From: Clostridiales bacterium
GTDB taxonomy: Bacteria; Bacillota_A; Clostridia; Saccharofermentanales; Saccharofermentanaceae
NCBI GenBank assembly: GCA_017649745.1
Contig: JAGCGE010000092.1
Span: 1-60,214 of the forward strand
Direction of reading: 5' to 3'
Length of the DNA stretch: 60,214 nt
Shown: piece after piece, positions 38,014-48,608 of the stretch
Numbering within the stretch: the stretch's first letter is position 1
How the letters are laid out: each line of letters starts with the position of its first letter
The notes under the pieces: model-generated
The model's database searches: none
What the model was told of the DNA's origin: nothing
The model's input: only the letters and a program-made list of their open reading frames with translations
Translations under genes and position numbers: made by a program

Positions 38014-38982
38014 CTATAGAAAATCTCTGATGAATAACAGTGTACATGTAGCTGTTTTAGCTACAGTTGAACCAGAGATGTTTTTAAAGACAAAGCTGAT
38101 AACATTGCCGCTATCCTGCTTATAAAGAGCAATCATATGGCAGTCTGCAGCTCCGGAATCGTATTCGACGACACCGGCGTATTTGTAACCAGCAGGAACT
38201 GTAAAATTAATAGGAACAACCAGTCTTGTATTTTTTGTAACGCTATAAGCTTTCGAATACTTTACAAGTTTAAATAAGGTTGAAAGATTATTTCTTGTTT
38301 CAGTATCTGCTGTTTCTCTGGCAAGAGTTTCGGCTCCGAGATCTCTTTGAAGCCCGCTAATTTCAGTCTGAAGCCCGCTGGCAACGTCCGTGCTCATGTC
38401 TGTATTTAAATTTGCCCACCAATCAAGATATTTCTGATTATACTGGGCCATGAGAACATTGATATCTACATTATCAACTGCTGCTTTAACATAAGGCGTT
38501 CTTGTCTCCCCATCTCCGATCCACATGGTAATGTCGCCAGCTACAATTTCTGTTGCTAAGGAATTAACTTTGATCCGTGCAATGGGATGATAGTAAACAC
38601 CTGTCGGAGTGTTCGGAAAGAACGTGCTTGTAGAATATGTTTCAGAGCTTGAAAGTTCATTGCTGCATACGATAGAGTTCTCTCTAACCTCAGATCTCGT
38701 GTCAACTTTAATACAAATAAAAGTATATTTTGTAGAACTCGATGCATTGCTTGGGATCGTGACGATAATGTTCGTATCGTTCAAGGTCCAGGTATGATCA
38801 AGCCAGGCACGACCGGTTTTAACAACAACGTCCATTCCGCTTGAAACTTCGACAAGGAATGCTTCTCCTACTTCTGAAAAAATGCCATCCTGAATCACGC
38901 CGTCGAACATCCGACCCATATCCATATTGTCATACTGACGGTCATGATTTAAGGACGGAAAAAATCCTGATGTTACAGCCAT
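38014..38982 (-). CDS. Conserved tail-tip/baseplate structural protein
   Basis: 322 residues. The N-terminus SGFFPSLNHDRQYDNMDMGRMFDGVIQDGIFSEVGEAFLVEVSSGMDVVVKTGRAWLDHTW is a widespread phage tail signature. Middle part: coiled-coil (LQTEISGLQRDLGAETLARETADTETRNNL). C-terminal beta domain. Baseplate protein; homologues sit next to Tal proteins as here. Confidence 0.75.
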   Translation of the reverse strand: MAVTSGFFPSLNHDRQYDNMDMGRMFDGVIQDGIFSEVGEAFLVEVSSGMDVVVKTGRAWLDHTWTLNDTNIIVTIPSNASSSTKYTFICIKVDTRSEVRENSIVCSNELSSSETYSTSTFFPNTPTGVYYHPIARIKVNSLATEIVAGDITMWIGDGETRTPYVKAAVDNVDINVLMAQYNQKYLDWWANLNTDMSTDVASGLQTEISGLQRDLGAETLARETADTETRNNLSTLFKLVKYSKAYSVTKNTRLVVPINFTVPAGYKYAGVVEYDSGAADCHMIALYKQDSGNVISFVFKNISGSTVAKTATCTLLFIRDFL

Positions 38983-38994
38983 ATTGTTTCTCCT

Positions 38995-40071
38995 TTATGT
39001 TGGAAGAGTTCTGAAGGTAGGCGTAATATAAAATCCATTATTGTCCTGAGAGAAAACGACCTCAGAAACTCTCATAGCCGTACCATAACCGTACTCATTT
39101 TGAATTTGAATGACATCACCAAGTTTGTAGTCCTGGTTGTAAATATAAGTTTTGGTTGTTTCGACATCGCCGTCAAAAGCTTTAAGCAACGGATGCTCCG
39201 CGAGAGCTTCATAACCTCTGTTCTGAAGCAATTTTGTGTAATCAGAGCTGCTTATTGGATTTCCTTCTTCGTCTTCCGACCTGATATCTCTTGCGTCGAC
39301 AAATATCTCACGACGATTCAAACCAGTTATTGAACTTCCAACTGAACTCGCAGCGTATTTCCTGGAATTGCCCTGATCTTCACCGGCGATTAATGCAACG
39401 TTTGCATAATCGGTTTCTGATTCAAGATAGTCAGAATTTATAATGTTTTCGTAGCTTGGAGAAAAGACGACATGCGGATTTTCCATTTGATTGTAAGAAC
39501 GATCGATTCCGTAATAAGCTTTGAAAACGAACTGGTTGCTTGAGTTAAGCGTCACCTTAAAGCCGATGTCAAAAATATCGCACAGGTTCTTTACAACGTC
39601 GTAAACATTGTCTCCCGTATACTGAGTCTTACTTAGTGTGAAGCTTGAAAATCTGGAATCACCAGGAGCAGCATATGTAAAATTAGAAATCTTTCTACTC
39701 GAAGACGAATTAATAATCTGTTTATCAAGTATTGCTCTGATAACATTATCAACAGTACCGGCAGAAACAGTTTGAAGCTGCCAGACGATTCTCCTTAGCA
39801 AAATAGACTCTAATGATCTACCGGAAATAAGAAGCTTATCTCCCTCTTCTACATCCGTTGTTAAATTAAGACTCTCAATGATCATTACATGATCTGATTC
39901 TTTGTTATAAATATAATTTCCTCGGTTTGCGACAGATATGATGTTTGCTTTAGGAGCCGTCTGTATTTCGAAGTCTCCATATTCGGAATAACGATCGGTC
40001 CAGATAAAAGATTCGAAGTCGTCAATAACGCCAACGCTTTTAAAACTTGTGTCCAGAACCAGTGCTTCCAT
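38995..40071 (-). CDS. Tail-associated (Tal/Gp37-like) tail-tip protein
   Basis: 358 residues; begins EALVLDTSFKSVGVIDDFESFIWTDRYSEYGDFEIQT, with later NIINSDYLESETDYANVALIAGED. This matches the ReqiPepy6 Gp37-like tail-tip family. Follows the distal tail protein gene, consistent with tail-tip assembly; no peptidase motif seen. Confidence 0.75.
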   Translation of the reverse strand: MEALVLDTSFKSVGVIDDFESFIWTDRYSEYGDFEIQTAPKANIISVANRGNYIYNKESDHVMIIESLNLTTDVEEGDKLLISGRSLESILLRRIVWQLQTVSAGTVDNVIRAILDKQIINSSSSRKISNFTYAAPGDSRFSSFTLSKTQYTGDNVYDVVKNLCDIFDIGFKVTLNSSNQFVFKAYYGIDRSYNQMENPHVVFSPSYENIINSDYLESETDYANVALIAGEDQGNSRKYAASSVGSSITGLNRREIFVDARDIRSEDEEGNPISSSDYTKLLQNRGYEALAEHPLLKAFDGDVETTKTYIYNQDYKLGDVIQIQNEYGYGTAMRVSEVVFSQDNNGFYITPTFRTLPT

Positions 40072-40076
40072 AATCC

Positions 40077-40994
40077 TTATACCCCCGTGTAAAGAGTGTT
40101 ATACCTAATACGGGTCTGAATATAAGGTTCGACCGCGTCGTTCTCTGCAGCAACCGAAAATATGTTGTTACCGTTTGTTAGATAGAGCCAGTCCGAATCT
40201 CTTGACAGAATATTAATCCCATTTTGAAGTTGCGTGCCGTTTACTCGCATGACCCGAACATACTTGTCGCCCTTAACAGTTGAGATGTACAGCGTATCGC
40301 CATTCGAGAAGCTCGAAAACGAACTATTAGCGACATCGAACGTCATAGACATGTTCTTCAATTCATCAAGGATTGAAATCTTGCAATTGATCGATGTTGT
40401 GAAGTGCATTTCCATAATCAGCCCGACATCATCGTCGCCATAATAGTCGATTGGCGTTCTCGGTTCGTTGTTGATAATGCCAAACTCAATAGCATCGTCT
40501 TCCCATGAATCGTGCGGAAATGGAAATTCGAGATTTGCTGTAACACTGAACATATTTACTGCCTGCTGAGCTTCATCTATTCCATAAAGCCATGGGCTAG
40601 GACAAACAATTGAAATCTGTTGCGTTTCTTCTTTAGAGAAGATGTCTGGATTGTTTGTCTCAACATATCCAATCGCATAGCACTCTCTTCTGTCAGTAAT
40701 AACGTCAATTCTTACTGGTTTTTTAAGTGGAAAGAACCTGTAAAGCTTATGCCTCATGTCCTCAATCATAGGATTAAACATAAGCCCAAAGTTCATAACA
40801 ATATTTCTTTGATTCAACCGCGCCGAATTAAAGACGGAGCCATCGCTTGAGGACAGCTCCGTCGTATTAATTGTTGCGGCTACCGGTCCGAGACCGTCTA
40901 TACTTCGAACGTAGATTCCTGTTTCGTCAGGTCTTCCAAGTTCAAAAGTCAGAGATTCGCCAAGATAATTCGTGGCGGTTACTGATTTGATCAT
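40077..40994 (-). CDS. Distal tail protein (Dit-like)
   Basis: 305 residues, start GYLG-like (SVTATNYLGESLTFELGRPDETG) then a Dit-type core (VRSIDGLGPVAATINTTELSSSDGSVFNSARLNQRNIVMNF) and a second beta domain. Position directly after the tape measure supports Dit. Overlaps the tape measure by 4 nt. Confidence 0.78.
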   Translation of the reverse strand: MIKSVTATNYLGESLTFELGRPDETGIYVRSIDGLGPVAATINTTELSSSDGSVFNSARLNQRNIVMNFGLMFNPMIEDMRHKLYRFFPLKKPVRIDVITDRRECYAIGYVETNNPDIFSKEETQQISIVCPSPWLYGIDEAQQAVNMFSVTANLEFPFPHDSWEDDAIEFGIINNEPRTPIDYYGDDDVGLIMEMHFTTSINCKISILDELKNMSMTFDVANSSFSSFSNGDTLYISTVKGDKYVRVMRVNGTQLQNGINILSRDSDWLYLTNGNNIFSVAAENDAVEPYIQTRIRYNTLYTGV

Positions 40995-43900
40995 ACTCCT
41001 GCCAGTCCTTTCATCTGAGCGAACTGATTCCTTGTCTGGCGATAAATGTCGATCCTGGACAAGGCTTTCGGTGAGTAGTTATTTTGAGTAAAGTTGTAGG
41101 TCGGCTGGGCTACAGCGTCAAGCGAACCTTCGGTATTGAGGTTGGAAGCGATGTTGGAACCATCGGCATAAATACTAAGTGCTCGATTTCTCGATAGCAT
41201 AGCATTAAGCTTATTTGCTCCAGTCGTCACATTAGATAAATCGAGAACAGGTCTGATTGTAGGATCCATGTCAATATCTGAGTCAATGACTTCTGAGATT
41301 GCCATGAATGTTTCAGCAAGGGCATCTACTGCGGAATTACCAACATCGGCAGCAGAATTCAAAACGGCCATTTTGAGATCGTTCATACCAAGAATAAGAC
41401 CTTGATCTGCATAACGACCTGACTGTCTTGTTTTCTTTGAAGGCGAGGCGTTCCCCATGCCTTTATTGATAGAATCAACAACCTCTTTACCAACTGTTTC
41501 GCCCATTTGTCTTGCCTCGGCTCGTTTATCGTCAAGACCTCGAATAAGACCGGCACCGACATTAATACCTGAAGTTCTAACAGAAGGCATTAATACATCA
41601 ACGCCTCGTAAAAATGAGCTAACATAGTTTTCGCCTATTACTTTTGCCTGTGATACATAGTATTTGAGACCATTAATAAACGCCAAGCCAGAAGATTTTC
41701 CAGAGTTTTTCATTGTTTCGTTTTTATTACGAATCTCAGTAACAATCATTTTGAACATGTTTGTTATAGAATCTGAAATTACTGCCGAATCTCCAAAAGA
41801 ATCAAAGAATTCTTTAAGCGCAGACCCGTCAAGAGATTTTAATCCTTCCGAAAACGACTTTATCTGTTCCCCATCATAGCTGTTAATACTGGCAAGAGAA
41901 CTTATAAGATTTCTCAAATGCCCAATCTTAGAAGATGGAACATTTGATATTTCCCCAAAGAAAATAGAAAGACTATAGCCAAACGTCTCAAGATCCCTGC
42001 CGAACGTAATTATATTGCTTTTACCAAATATGCCATCCCACCAATGAGTGCCATCTTCAGCAACCCTTCCGTTTAAAGCCAATAAAGAATCTGCAAGGGC
42101 AATAGATTTATCGACAATGTCTCCTGTTATGCCCCTTACATAAGAATTATAACGACCAAAATATAAACCAAAATCTGCCAAATCCTTACCGAAATCTGAT
42201 AATTTGTTATCGCCGGTTATCATCTGTAATAACCCGTCATGGTTTTCCAACTTTGACGCAAAGGCAGCTACGGATTCTGCGGCAGCGGTCGAAGCATCAA
42301 CTATTTCTTTATTGTTCGAAACATATTTCATAATGTCGACATATCTGGAAAAAGCAAAAGCAAATCTTACCATCTCGGTTCCGAACGTTGAAAGAGTATT
42401 ATCGCCCATCCAATCAGCAAGCTTTCCTCCCTGGTTCGGAATCTTATTTGCATAGGCCGCTACAGATTCTGCAGCAGCTGAAGACTTTTCAACAACTTCT
42501 GTATTAACATTTTCCATATCTTTGGAATATGTAACAAACTTTCTACCAAAAGCAGTCAATTCAAATCCAAACTTCGAAAGAGTATTATCGCCAAGCAAAT
42601 CGGCAATTTTTCCTCCTTGATTTGGAATCTTATTTGCAAAAGCGGCAACCGTTTCTGCAGCCGCCGAGGACTTTTCAATTACATCTGGCGAAACGAACTC
42701 CATAGCATGACACCAGTTGACGAATGGGACTTTAAAAGCTTCAAGTTCTTCTCCAAATTTTGAAAGCGTATTATCGCCCATCCAATTAGCGAGCTTTCCG
42801 CCTTGATTAGGAATAGCTTTGGCAAATTCGGCCATTGCCATTAAAGAATTAGAAGCAGCTTGCATTTTATTAGCACTAATATTTTCTCCGCTTAATATAT
42901 CGTTAAACTTTGAAACATATTCGCCTATAGAAACGATAGCCTCGCCGGTTTGAGTGATTTTATCTTTATTCTTAAAAGCCCTAGCTTTAATAGACGTGGC
43001 TAATGTTCCTATTGCGTCTGCTAAATTTGATGCGCCAGTAACAGCGTCGTTGTCAACTTCTTTCACACCACTTACAAAACCACTTACATTGTCCATAAAG
43101 GTGGATAAATTCTCTCCAATGCTTTCTAAAGACGATGTAAGATACTCGCCAAATCCTCCAATAATTGCTGCGACAAACCCACCTATAGCTTCGCCTAGAA
43201 GGGTCACAACCTCTATTCCTTTTTCAACATTTTCAATATCTTTGTCTGTTGTGATTCCTCCTATAAGATCTAAAAGCCCTAAAAGATTTATAATAAAAGC
43301 ATCTAATAAAAGAATTCCTTCTGCTGCAGCAGGAGCAAAATATCCAGCAGCAGTTGTAAGATCCAAAGCTAAAGCCATAGCTAACAGCACTTCGGATATT
43401 GCTGTCGCAGAATATAAAAGGGACTCCCAATTGTACTGAGAAAGAGAGGCTATTGCATCTGCGATAATCAATACAGAAAATACAGCTCCGACAAAGGCCA
43501 TAAGGCTTACAGGATTAATAGAAGAAACAGATATTAAAGCTAAAGACCCTGCTAACGCTACAAATGTTATGCCAATAGCCCCTGCTGCGGATAATAACTG
43601 TCTCCAATTATATTCTGCTAAAGGAACAATAGCATCGCTAACAAATCTTAACAAAGATGCTGCACCCATTAGCATAGCGACAGACGCTAAATCATATTTT
43701 GTCTTAGACGCAATGGCCATAGATCCAGATAAAGTTAAAATTGTAATTCCAATAGCTCCTGCGGCAGCTAATAATTGTTTCCAATTATATTTAGCCAACT
43801 GCATTAACGCGAATGCCAATCCAGCAGCAGAAATTGCCATGGCAATAATTGTTGCAATTGCGTTTTTCCTTCTTCCATAGCGAGTAGCTAATGATATTGA

Positions 43901-46900
43901 CGCACCAAAGGAAAGAATTACAATTGCTATAGCGTTTGTGGCTTTCTTTAGATCGGCTTCATTAATACTACTAAGTAATATAACTCCACCAATAAGAACA
44001 CCCATTCCTATTGCGAATCCGATAAATGTAGCTAAAGTATCTTTTACATTGCTTGGACCAAATCTTGAGAAGCTTAAGGTCTTTAATAACTCGGAAACCG
44101 CCATAAAAGAAAGCAGAACAATAGCTAGAGAAGCGACAACGTCAACTGTTCTATTAATATCTCTATCACTTAGTTTTCCTATCTTTTTCGCTGCTATGGC
44201 AAACAGTAATAACGATCCAGCCATAGCAACCATTCCGAGTCCTCTTCTTGCAGACATACCGGCTGACGTAATATTCAGAGTTGCCATAATGCCAAATATT
44301 GTCAGGAACGACTTTAAACTGCTAAGAACAAGAGCAACATCAAAATCTTCAGCAATATACATCAACAACTTTTCAGTAATAATTAAAGCTCCAATCAAAC
44401 CAAGCATTCCTGCTGCACTCCTAAATCTTATTCGAGAAGCAGAAATTGCAAGTATAGCAAGCATAAACATTATTGTCGTTAAAGCCTCTAATCCTTGATG
44501 AATATTTGCTAGGTTTTCATTACTAAGAAGTATTAATGTCTTAGCTAATTTATGAACAGCAAAGGCCATTAAAACTAGAGAAAAACCGCCTTTTGACATA
44601 TCCGGAGCAAGATGCGACAGCATAATAGCAATTATACTTAATACTCCGATCAAACCGACAAGAATTTCTATTCTCTTATTAATTCCCTCTAGTTTTAGAT
44701 GTTCCATAAGCTTTAAAGCGCCAATCATAACTAATAAAGACCCAGCTATGGCCATCATAGTAATACCAATGGAACTACCACTATTTAAACTAAACAGCGA
44801 ATTTCCTCTAAACATAATAGACGTGTTGGCAAACACAAGGGCAAGAACTCCCATAGTTACCAATAATGTTTCAAGAGCTTTAACCGCTTGACTTAATTTA
44901 TCAGAAGGAACTTCGGATAGTTTAACCATAGATATGGCTAAAATTCCTATAGCCGCTGCTATTTTGAGAATCGTAGTTGAAATATTTTCTCTTTTGGCTA
45001 CTGTTTTGAAAACGCTTCCTATAGCGCCTTTAATTGAACCAGCAACACCTGAAAAATTGTCAGCCATCCTCGCGAAACTATTCTCTAATTGAGCAAAATT
45101 CAATAAAGAAGCAACTGACGCGGCGCCAAAAGTGATTCCGAGAACCTTTCCGATATCAATCTTTCCAAATTTATCTTTTAAAGTCTGACCGAGTTGTCCT
45201 ATCTTTTTCTCAGCGCCCTCGAAATCAAAAGCTTCGCTTACACCGCCGCTGATTGCTTCTGAGAAAAATGTACCGCTCTGAATGTTTTTAAAAACATCGC
45301 CAATGTTCTCAAATTTATTAATGAGAATTTCTGCTTTATCGCTGGAGGAAAAGAAACCGGTAATTGTATCCCAGGCTGTTTTGCAGTTTTCGATAAATAA
45401 TTCTAACTGGCTATTAATATTAGCCATTCTTGTTTCACAGTCGGCTCCGTCTTCGCTTTTAAGTTTTTCTGCGAACTCCGAAATCTTATTTCCTGCATCT
45501 TCAAGATAAGGAGAAATTAGATTAAATAAAGAATCAAATGCTCCCTCTAATGTCTTAATGACATTTTGAACCGCTGGAAGTTCATACAAAGCATGGAAAA
45601 ACTCTTTAAGATTTGTAAAGACGAAATATATTGCGCCTCCTACAGATTCAAGAATGTTTTTTAAGCTGCCGAAGACTTTGCTTAGTTTTTCATTTTGGGT
45701 AACATAATTATATACCCAAACTGCTCCATCTTTTATATAACCAAGAAATGCATAAATGGCCTTTCCAATTCCGGCAATAATATCAAACACTTTTGAGAAT
45801 GCGTCTTTTAAAATGTTTGTCTTTTTGTTTGCATCTTTTTCATTATTAACTAACTTATCGATAGCTTTGGATAAGTTTTTTATGCCATTTCTTAAAGGTT
45901 GAATAAATTTTCGTAGATTCTTTAAAGTGTCTTCAAACAGCGATCCCTCTTCAAAAGCTTCTATTTCCAGACCAATAAAATTACCAAATATTCCAGTAAC
46001 CTTAATAAAAACGGAAGCAAGGTCAGTTAAAGGAGTAAGCAAAATCATTACAGCGTTAGCAACAAAACTTAATGTTTCAAATAATAAACGAAGAATACTA
46101 GTAAGTCCGAAAATAGTATCCGAAAAATCTTTACTGGTTTTTGTTCCCATTATAAATTCAGAAACAAAATACCTAAAACCTTCAGCCAAAGAAGTAATAG
46201 AGTTTATCCATGGAAAAATATTCGTTCTTCCGATACCATCTTTAAACGCTTTTACAAAATTTCTTACAGCGCCTTTTGCATTATTAACAGTGGCTCCTAT
46301 ATGCTCAAAAATTTTGTCTATACGTTTCAAAACGTCGATCATTATATTATATTCGTGTAATGACTCGATCGTTGCTTTGTTTAATTCTTCTGTTTCTTCT
46401 TTTGCTTCTTGAATCGGAACTTCGTATCGTTTAGTGTTATCCTTAATTTCATTAACTCTATTTTGAATAACTTGCCAACAATATCCTTCTTCCGTAAGAG
46501 CTTTTTTTCTTGCTTCGCCGTTTCCGTAGTCTCCTCGAATGACTTTTTGGGCCATTTCTTCTACATAGGAAAAATCTTCTACGACTTCTTTTGCTTCTTT
46601 CATCTGTTCTTTGAAATCTCTAACAGGGCTAAGAAACATTTCCAAACCCTTATTTAATTTTTCAAGAACCTTAACTGCTTTTTCTGAAGCAAAAGTAATT
46701 CCGCTATTGATAATATTTAAGAACGGATCTAACGCTTTATTAACATTATCAATTACCGGAATTAAAGCAACAAAAACGTTTCTCATTTTTTCCAGATAAA
46801 CAGTAGCAACCTTAGCACCAATTCTGGAAAGAGCTGAACGAACGTTTGATAATGAGCCAGAAAATGTTTCATTTGCAGCTTTTGCGTGTTCACCAAAGGC

Positions 46901-47683
46901 CCTGTCCATGGCTACAGAGAATGTCGCAAAATCGATTTTACCAGCAGTAACAAACTCTCGAATTTCTTCTTCCGAATAACCAAGAACCTTACCCAACTGC
47001 GCAGCAGCATTAAGACCTCTACTCTCCAACTGGCGAAGCTGCATAGTCATTAACTTACCCTGACCAGCAACTGTTGTATAAATAGAAGAAATTTCCTCGT
47101 AAGAGGAGTTTGTCATAGCAGCAACGCCAGAAATACCTCGCAAGGCTTTTGCCATTGGACTATTTCCGGTTTCGCCAAAAGCTTCTCCGAATTCAACGCC
47201 TGAAGCTACAAGCTGTGATGCTGCTTTGGCGGCAGCGTCTAAACCATATGCAGTCCCTTTAACACCATAATTGATATCTTCAGAAATCTTATCCCACTCT
47301 ACTTCTAGGCCTTTAAGCTGGAACTTAGCCTGCTCGATATTCATAGCTCTGGCAAGACCGCCAGATTTAATCTGCCCAATGGTGTTATCCCACATATTCT
47401 TAGCAAAGTGCAAAGCACTATTTGTAAGATTCTGGATAACGGTCATGCCAACAATGCCTAAAGTTGAAAATCTATGATTTAATGCTTCAACAGAAGACAT
47501 CATTCCTTCAAGTGAGAAATTATTGCTAGCCTTCTGAAGAGAGTCGAGTCCTCTTGCCGCTTTATCCAACTTCAAACTATCTTTAAGCTTATCAAGAGTT
47601 TTTAAGCTTGTCTGAACAGCACTTTCAAACTGCTTGTTGTCAAACTTCATCTCAACAACTCTTGAGTCAACAGTGTTGCTCAT
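40991..47683 (-). CDS. Tail tape measure protein
   Basis: 2,230 residues. N-terminal part matches phage tape measures (DNKQFESAVQTSLKTLDKLKDSLKL...). The middle holds long hydrophobic Ala/Leu-rich stretches (about 900-1500). Residues of about 1615-1900 contain four to five tandem copies of a repeat of about 61 residues whose core reads IPNQGGKxADxxGDNTLSxFG, then two degenerate copies. No peptidase or lysozyme motif seen. At roughly 0.15 nm per residue the tail would exceed 300 nm. Confidence 0.9.
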   Translation of the reverse strand: MSNTVDSRVVEMKFDNKQFESAVQTSLKTLDKLKDSLKLDKAARGLDSLQKASNNFSLEGMMSSVEALNHRFSTLGIVGMTVIQNLTNSALHFAKNMWDNTIGQIKSGGLARAMNIEQAKFQLKGLEVEWDKISEDINYGVKGTAYGLDAAAKAASQLVASGVEFGEAFGETGNSPMAKALRGISGVAAMTNSSYEEISSIYTTVAGQGKLMTMQLRQLESRGLNAAAQLGKVLGYSEEEIREFVTAGKIDFATFSVAMDRAFGEHAKAANETFSGSLSNVRSALSRIGAKVATVYLEKMRNVFVALIPVIDNVNKALDPFLNIINSGITFASEKAVKVLEKLNKGLEMFLSPVRDFKEQMKEAKEVVEDFSYVEEMAQKVIRGDYGNGEARKKALTEEGYCWQVIQNRVNEIKDNTKRYEVPIQEAKEETEELNKATIESLHEYNIMIDVLKRIDKIFEHIGATVNNAKGAVRNFVKAFKDGIGRTNIFPWINSITSLAEGFRYFVSEFIMGTKTSKDFSDTIFGLTSILRLLFETLSFVANAVMILLTPLTDLASVFIKVTGIFGNFIGLEIEAFEEGSLFEDTLKNLRKFIQPLRNGIKNLSKAIDKLVNNEKDANKKTNILKDAFSKVFDIIAGIGKAIYAFLGYIKDGAVWVYNYVTQNEKLSKVFGSLKNILESVGGAIYFVFTNLKEFFHALYELPAVQNVIKTLEGAFDSLFNLISPYLEDAGNKISEFAEKLKSEDGADCETRMANINSQLELFIENCKTAWDTITGFFSSSDKAEILINKFENIGDVFKNIQSGTFFSEAISGGVSEAFDFEGAEKKIGQLGQTLKDKFGKIDIGKVLGITFGAASVASLLNFAQLENSFARMADNFSGVAGSIKGAIGSVFKTVAKRENISTTILKIAAAIGILAISMVKLSEVPSDKLSQAVKALETLLVTMGVLALVFANTSIMFRGNSLFSLNSGSSIGITMMAIAGSLLVMIGALKLMEHLKLEGINKRIEILVGLIGVLSIIAIMLSHLAPDMSKGGFSLVLMAFAVHKLAKTLILLSNENLANIHQGLEALTTIMFMLAILAISASRIRFRSAAGMLGLIGALIITEKLLMYIAEDFDVALVLSSLKSFLTIFGIMATLNITSAGMSARRGLGMVAMAGSLLLFAIAAKKIGKLSDRDINRTVDVVASLAIVLLSFMAVSELLKTLSFSRFGPSNVKDTLATFIGFAIGMGVLIGGVILLSSINEADLKKATNAIAIVILSFGASISLATRYGRRKNAIATIIAMAISAAGLAFALMQLAKYNWKQLLAAAGAIGITILTLSGSMAIASKTKYDLASVAMLMGAASLLRFVSDAIVPLAEYNWRQLLSAAGAIGITFVALAGSLALISVSSINPVSLMAFVGAVFSVLIIADAIASLSQYNWESLLYSATAISEVLLAMALALDLTTAAGYFAPAAAEGILLLDAFIINLLGLLDLIGGITTDKDIENVEKGIEVVTLLGEAIGGFVAAIIGGFGEYLTSSLESIGENLSTFMDNVSGFVSGVKEVDNDAVTGASNLADAIGTLATSIKARAFKNKDKITQTGEAIVSIGEYVSKFNDILSGENISANKMQAASNSLMAMAEFAKAIPNQGGKLANWMGDNTLSKFGEELEAFKVPFVNWCHAMEFVSPDVIEKSSAAAETVAAFANKIPNQGGKIADLLGDNTLSKFGFELTAFGRKFVTYSKDMENVNTEVVEKSSAAAESVAAYANKIPNQGGKLADWMGDNTLSTFGTEMVRFAFAFSRYVDIMKYVSNNKEIVDASTAAAESVAAFASKLENHDGLLQMITGDNKLSDFGKDLADFGLYFGRYNSYVRGITGDIVDKSIALADSLLALNGRVAEDGTHWWDGIFGKSNIITFGRDLETFGYSLSIFFGEISNVPSSKIGHLRNLISSLASINSYDGEQIKSFSEGLKSLDGSALKEFFDSFGDSAVISDSITNMFKMIVTEIRNKNETMKNSGKSSGLAFINGLKYYVSQAKVIGENYVSSFLRGVDVLMPSVRTSGINVGAGLIRGLDDKRAEARQMGETVGKEVVDSINKGMGNASPSKKTRQSGRYADQGLILGMNDLKMAVLNSAADVGNSAVDALAETFMAISEVIDSDIDMDPTIRPVLDLSNVTTGANKLNAMLSRNRALSIYADGSNIASNLNTEGSLDAVAQPTYNFTQNNYSPKALSRIDIYRQTRNQFAQMKGLAGV

Positions 47684-48057
47684 AGCCTCTCAACCTCCTT
47701 CCATAGTTCTTCAACCATGTTATCAAAAACAGGCCGCATAGCAGGATTTATAAAATCCCTTCCTTGAACATAGCCGCCGTTTTTCGTTCCGTGACCATAC
47801 TGAATAAGCAAAACAACACTACATCCGCCTTCTATATCTGAATTTGTCCATGTTATAGTTGACTGGCCTTTTCCTTCATCAATCCTGTATCCCCAAGAAG
47901 ATGCAGCAAGGCCTGTGTCAACTGGAGTGGCAGAGGATAAAGCTTTCAAGCCTTGTTCTGCATATTTTCTAAGAAGTGCTCCAATATTTAATCTATATGC
48001 TCTCTTTAGAAACAAATCGGTCTTTGACCAATCTCCTCTGCTGCTAAGTTTGATCAT
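47680..48057 (-). CDS. Neck/tail completion protein (HK97 gp10-like)
   Basis: 125 residues; LRKYAEQGLKALSSATPVDTGLAASSWGYRID...IQYGHGTKNGGYVQGRDFINPAMRPVFD is the typical signature of gp10-like neck proteins (PVDTGxAASSW, GYVQGRDFI). Overlaps the tape-measure start. Found here between tail chaperone and tape measure rather than in the neck. Confidence 0.75.
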   Translation of the reverse strand: MIKLSSRGDWSKTDLFLKRAYRLNIGALLRKYAEQGLKALSSATPVDTGLAASSWGYRIDEGKGQSTITWTNSDIEGGCSVVLLIQYGHGTKNGGYVQGRDFINPAMRPVFDNMVEELWKEVERL

Positions 48058-48059
48058 TT

Positions 48060-48605
48060 TTACCCCTTAGTATGATGGGCTTTTCTCCTTGCAGCATTCA
48101 GCGCTGTGTTGCGTTTTGCTAATTCAGTCGGCCCCATCTTCTTCTGCGTAGAATTCTTTATACTGCAAACCCGTATTAAAGCGAGCAGCCTGTTTAAATG
48201 CCATTTTTGGCACTCAAAAGGAATACCAAAAGAAATCATCCAAAAATAAATCAATTCGGATGTTATTGTTTCTTTAGAACTTCCTTTCTTGTTGTCGTCA
48301 TAAAAAGTTGTGGCTGTTGCTGGGTCATCTATGTAGGCGTTTATTTGTTCGAGAACAGACGATGGGAGATTCGAATACACTTCAGGATCTACATTCTGAG
48401 TAACAGTCATACACCGAATATAATCAACTATTTCTTCTGGCGTCTTCACTTGCTTACCCAAAAATGCTTTATGCCATTTCGACTCCCATTTTGAAATTGA
48501 AACCAGGGAATGTTCTAACGACAATGTCTGCTCTTTAGGAACAGATATAAAGCATTCGTTAATTGGGTCCCATTGTTCAAAAGGAGGAATGACAATTTTT
48601 AACAT
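48060..48605 (-). CDS. Tail assembly chaperone (second)
   Basis: 181 residues; 'LEHSLVSISKWESKWHKAFLGKQVKTPEEIVDYIRCM' and 'GIPFECQKWHLNRLLALIRVCSIKN' match the second tail assembly chaperone of many phages. It starts 3 nt after the first chaperone. Assists tape-measure polymerisation. Confidence 0.72.
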   Translation of the reverse strand: MLKIVIPPFEQWDPINECFISVPKEQTLSLEHSLVSISKWESKWHKAFLGKQVKTPEEIVDYIRCMTVTQNVDPEVYSNLPSSVLEQINAYIDDPATATTFYDDNKKGSSKETITSELIYFWMISFGIPFECQKWHLNRLLALIRVCSIKNSTQKKMGPTELAKRNTALNAARRKAHHTKG

Positions 48606-48608
48606 ATG

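Noticed and set aside
43938..44498. Plus-strand frames within the tape measure gene
   Set aside because: Low-complexity antisense frames of the hydrophobic tape-measure region; no initiation signals.
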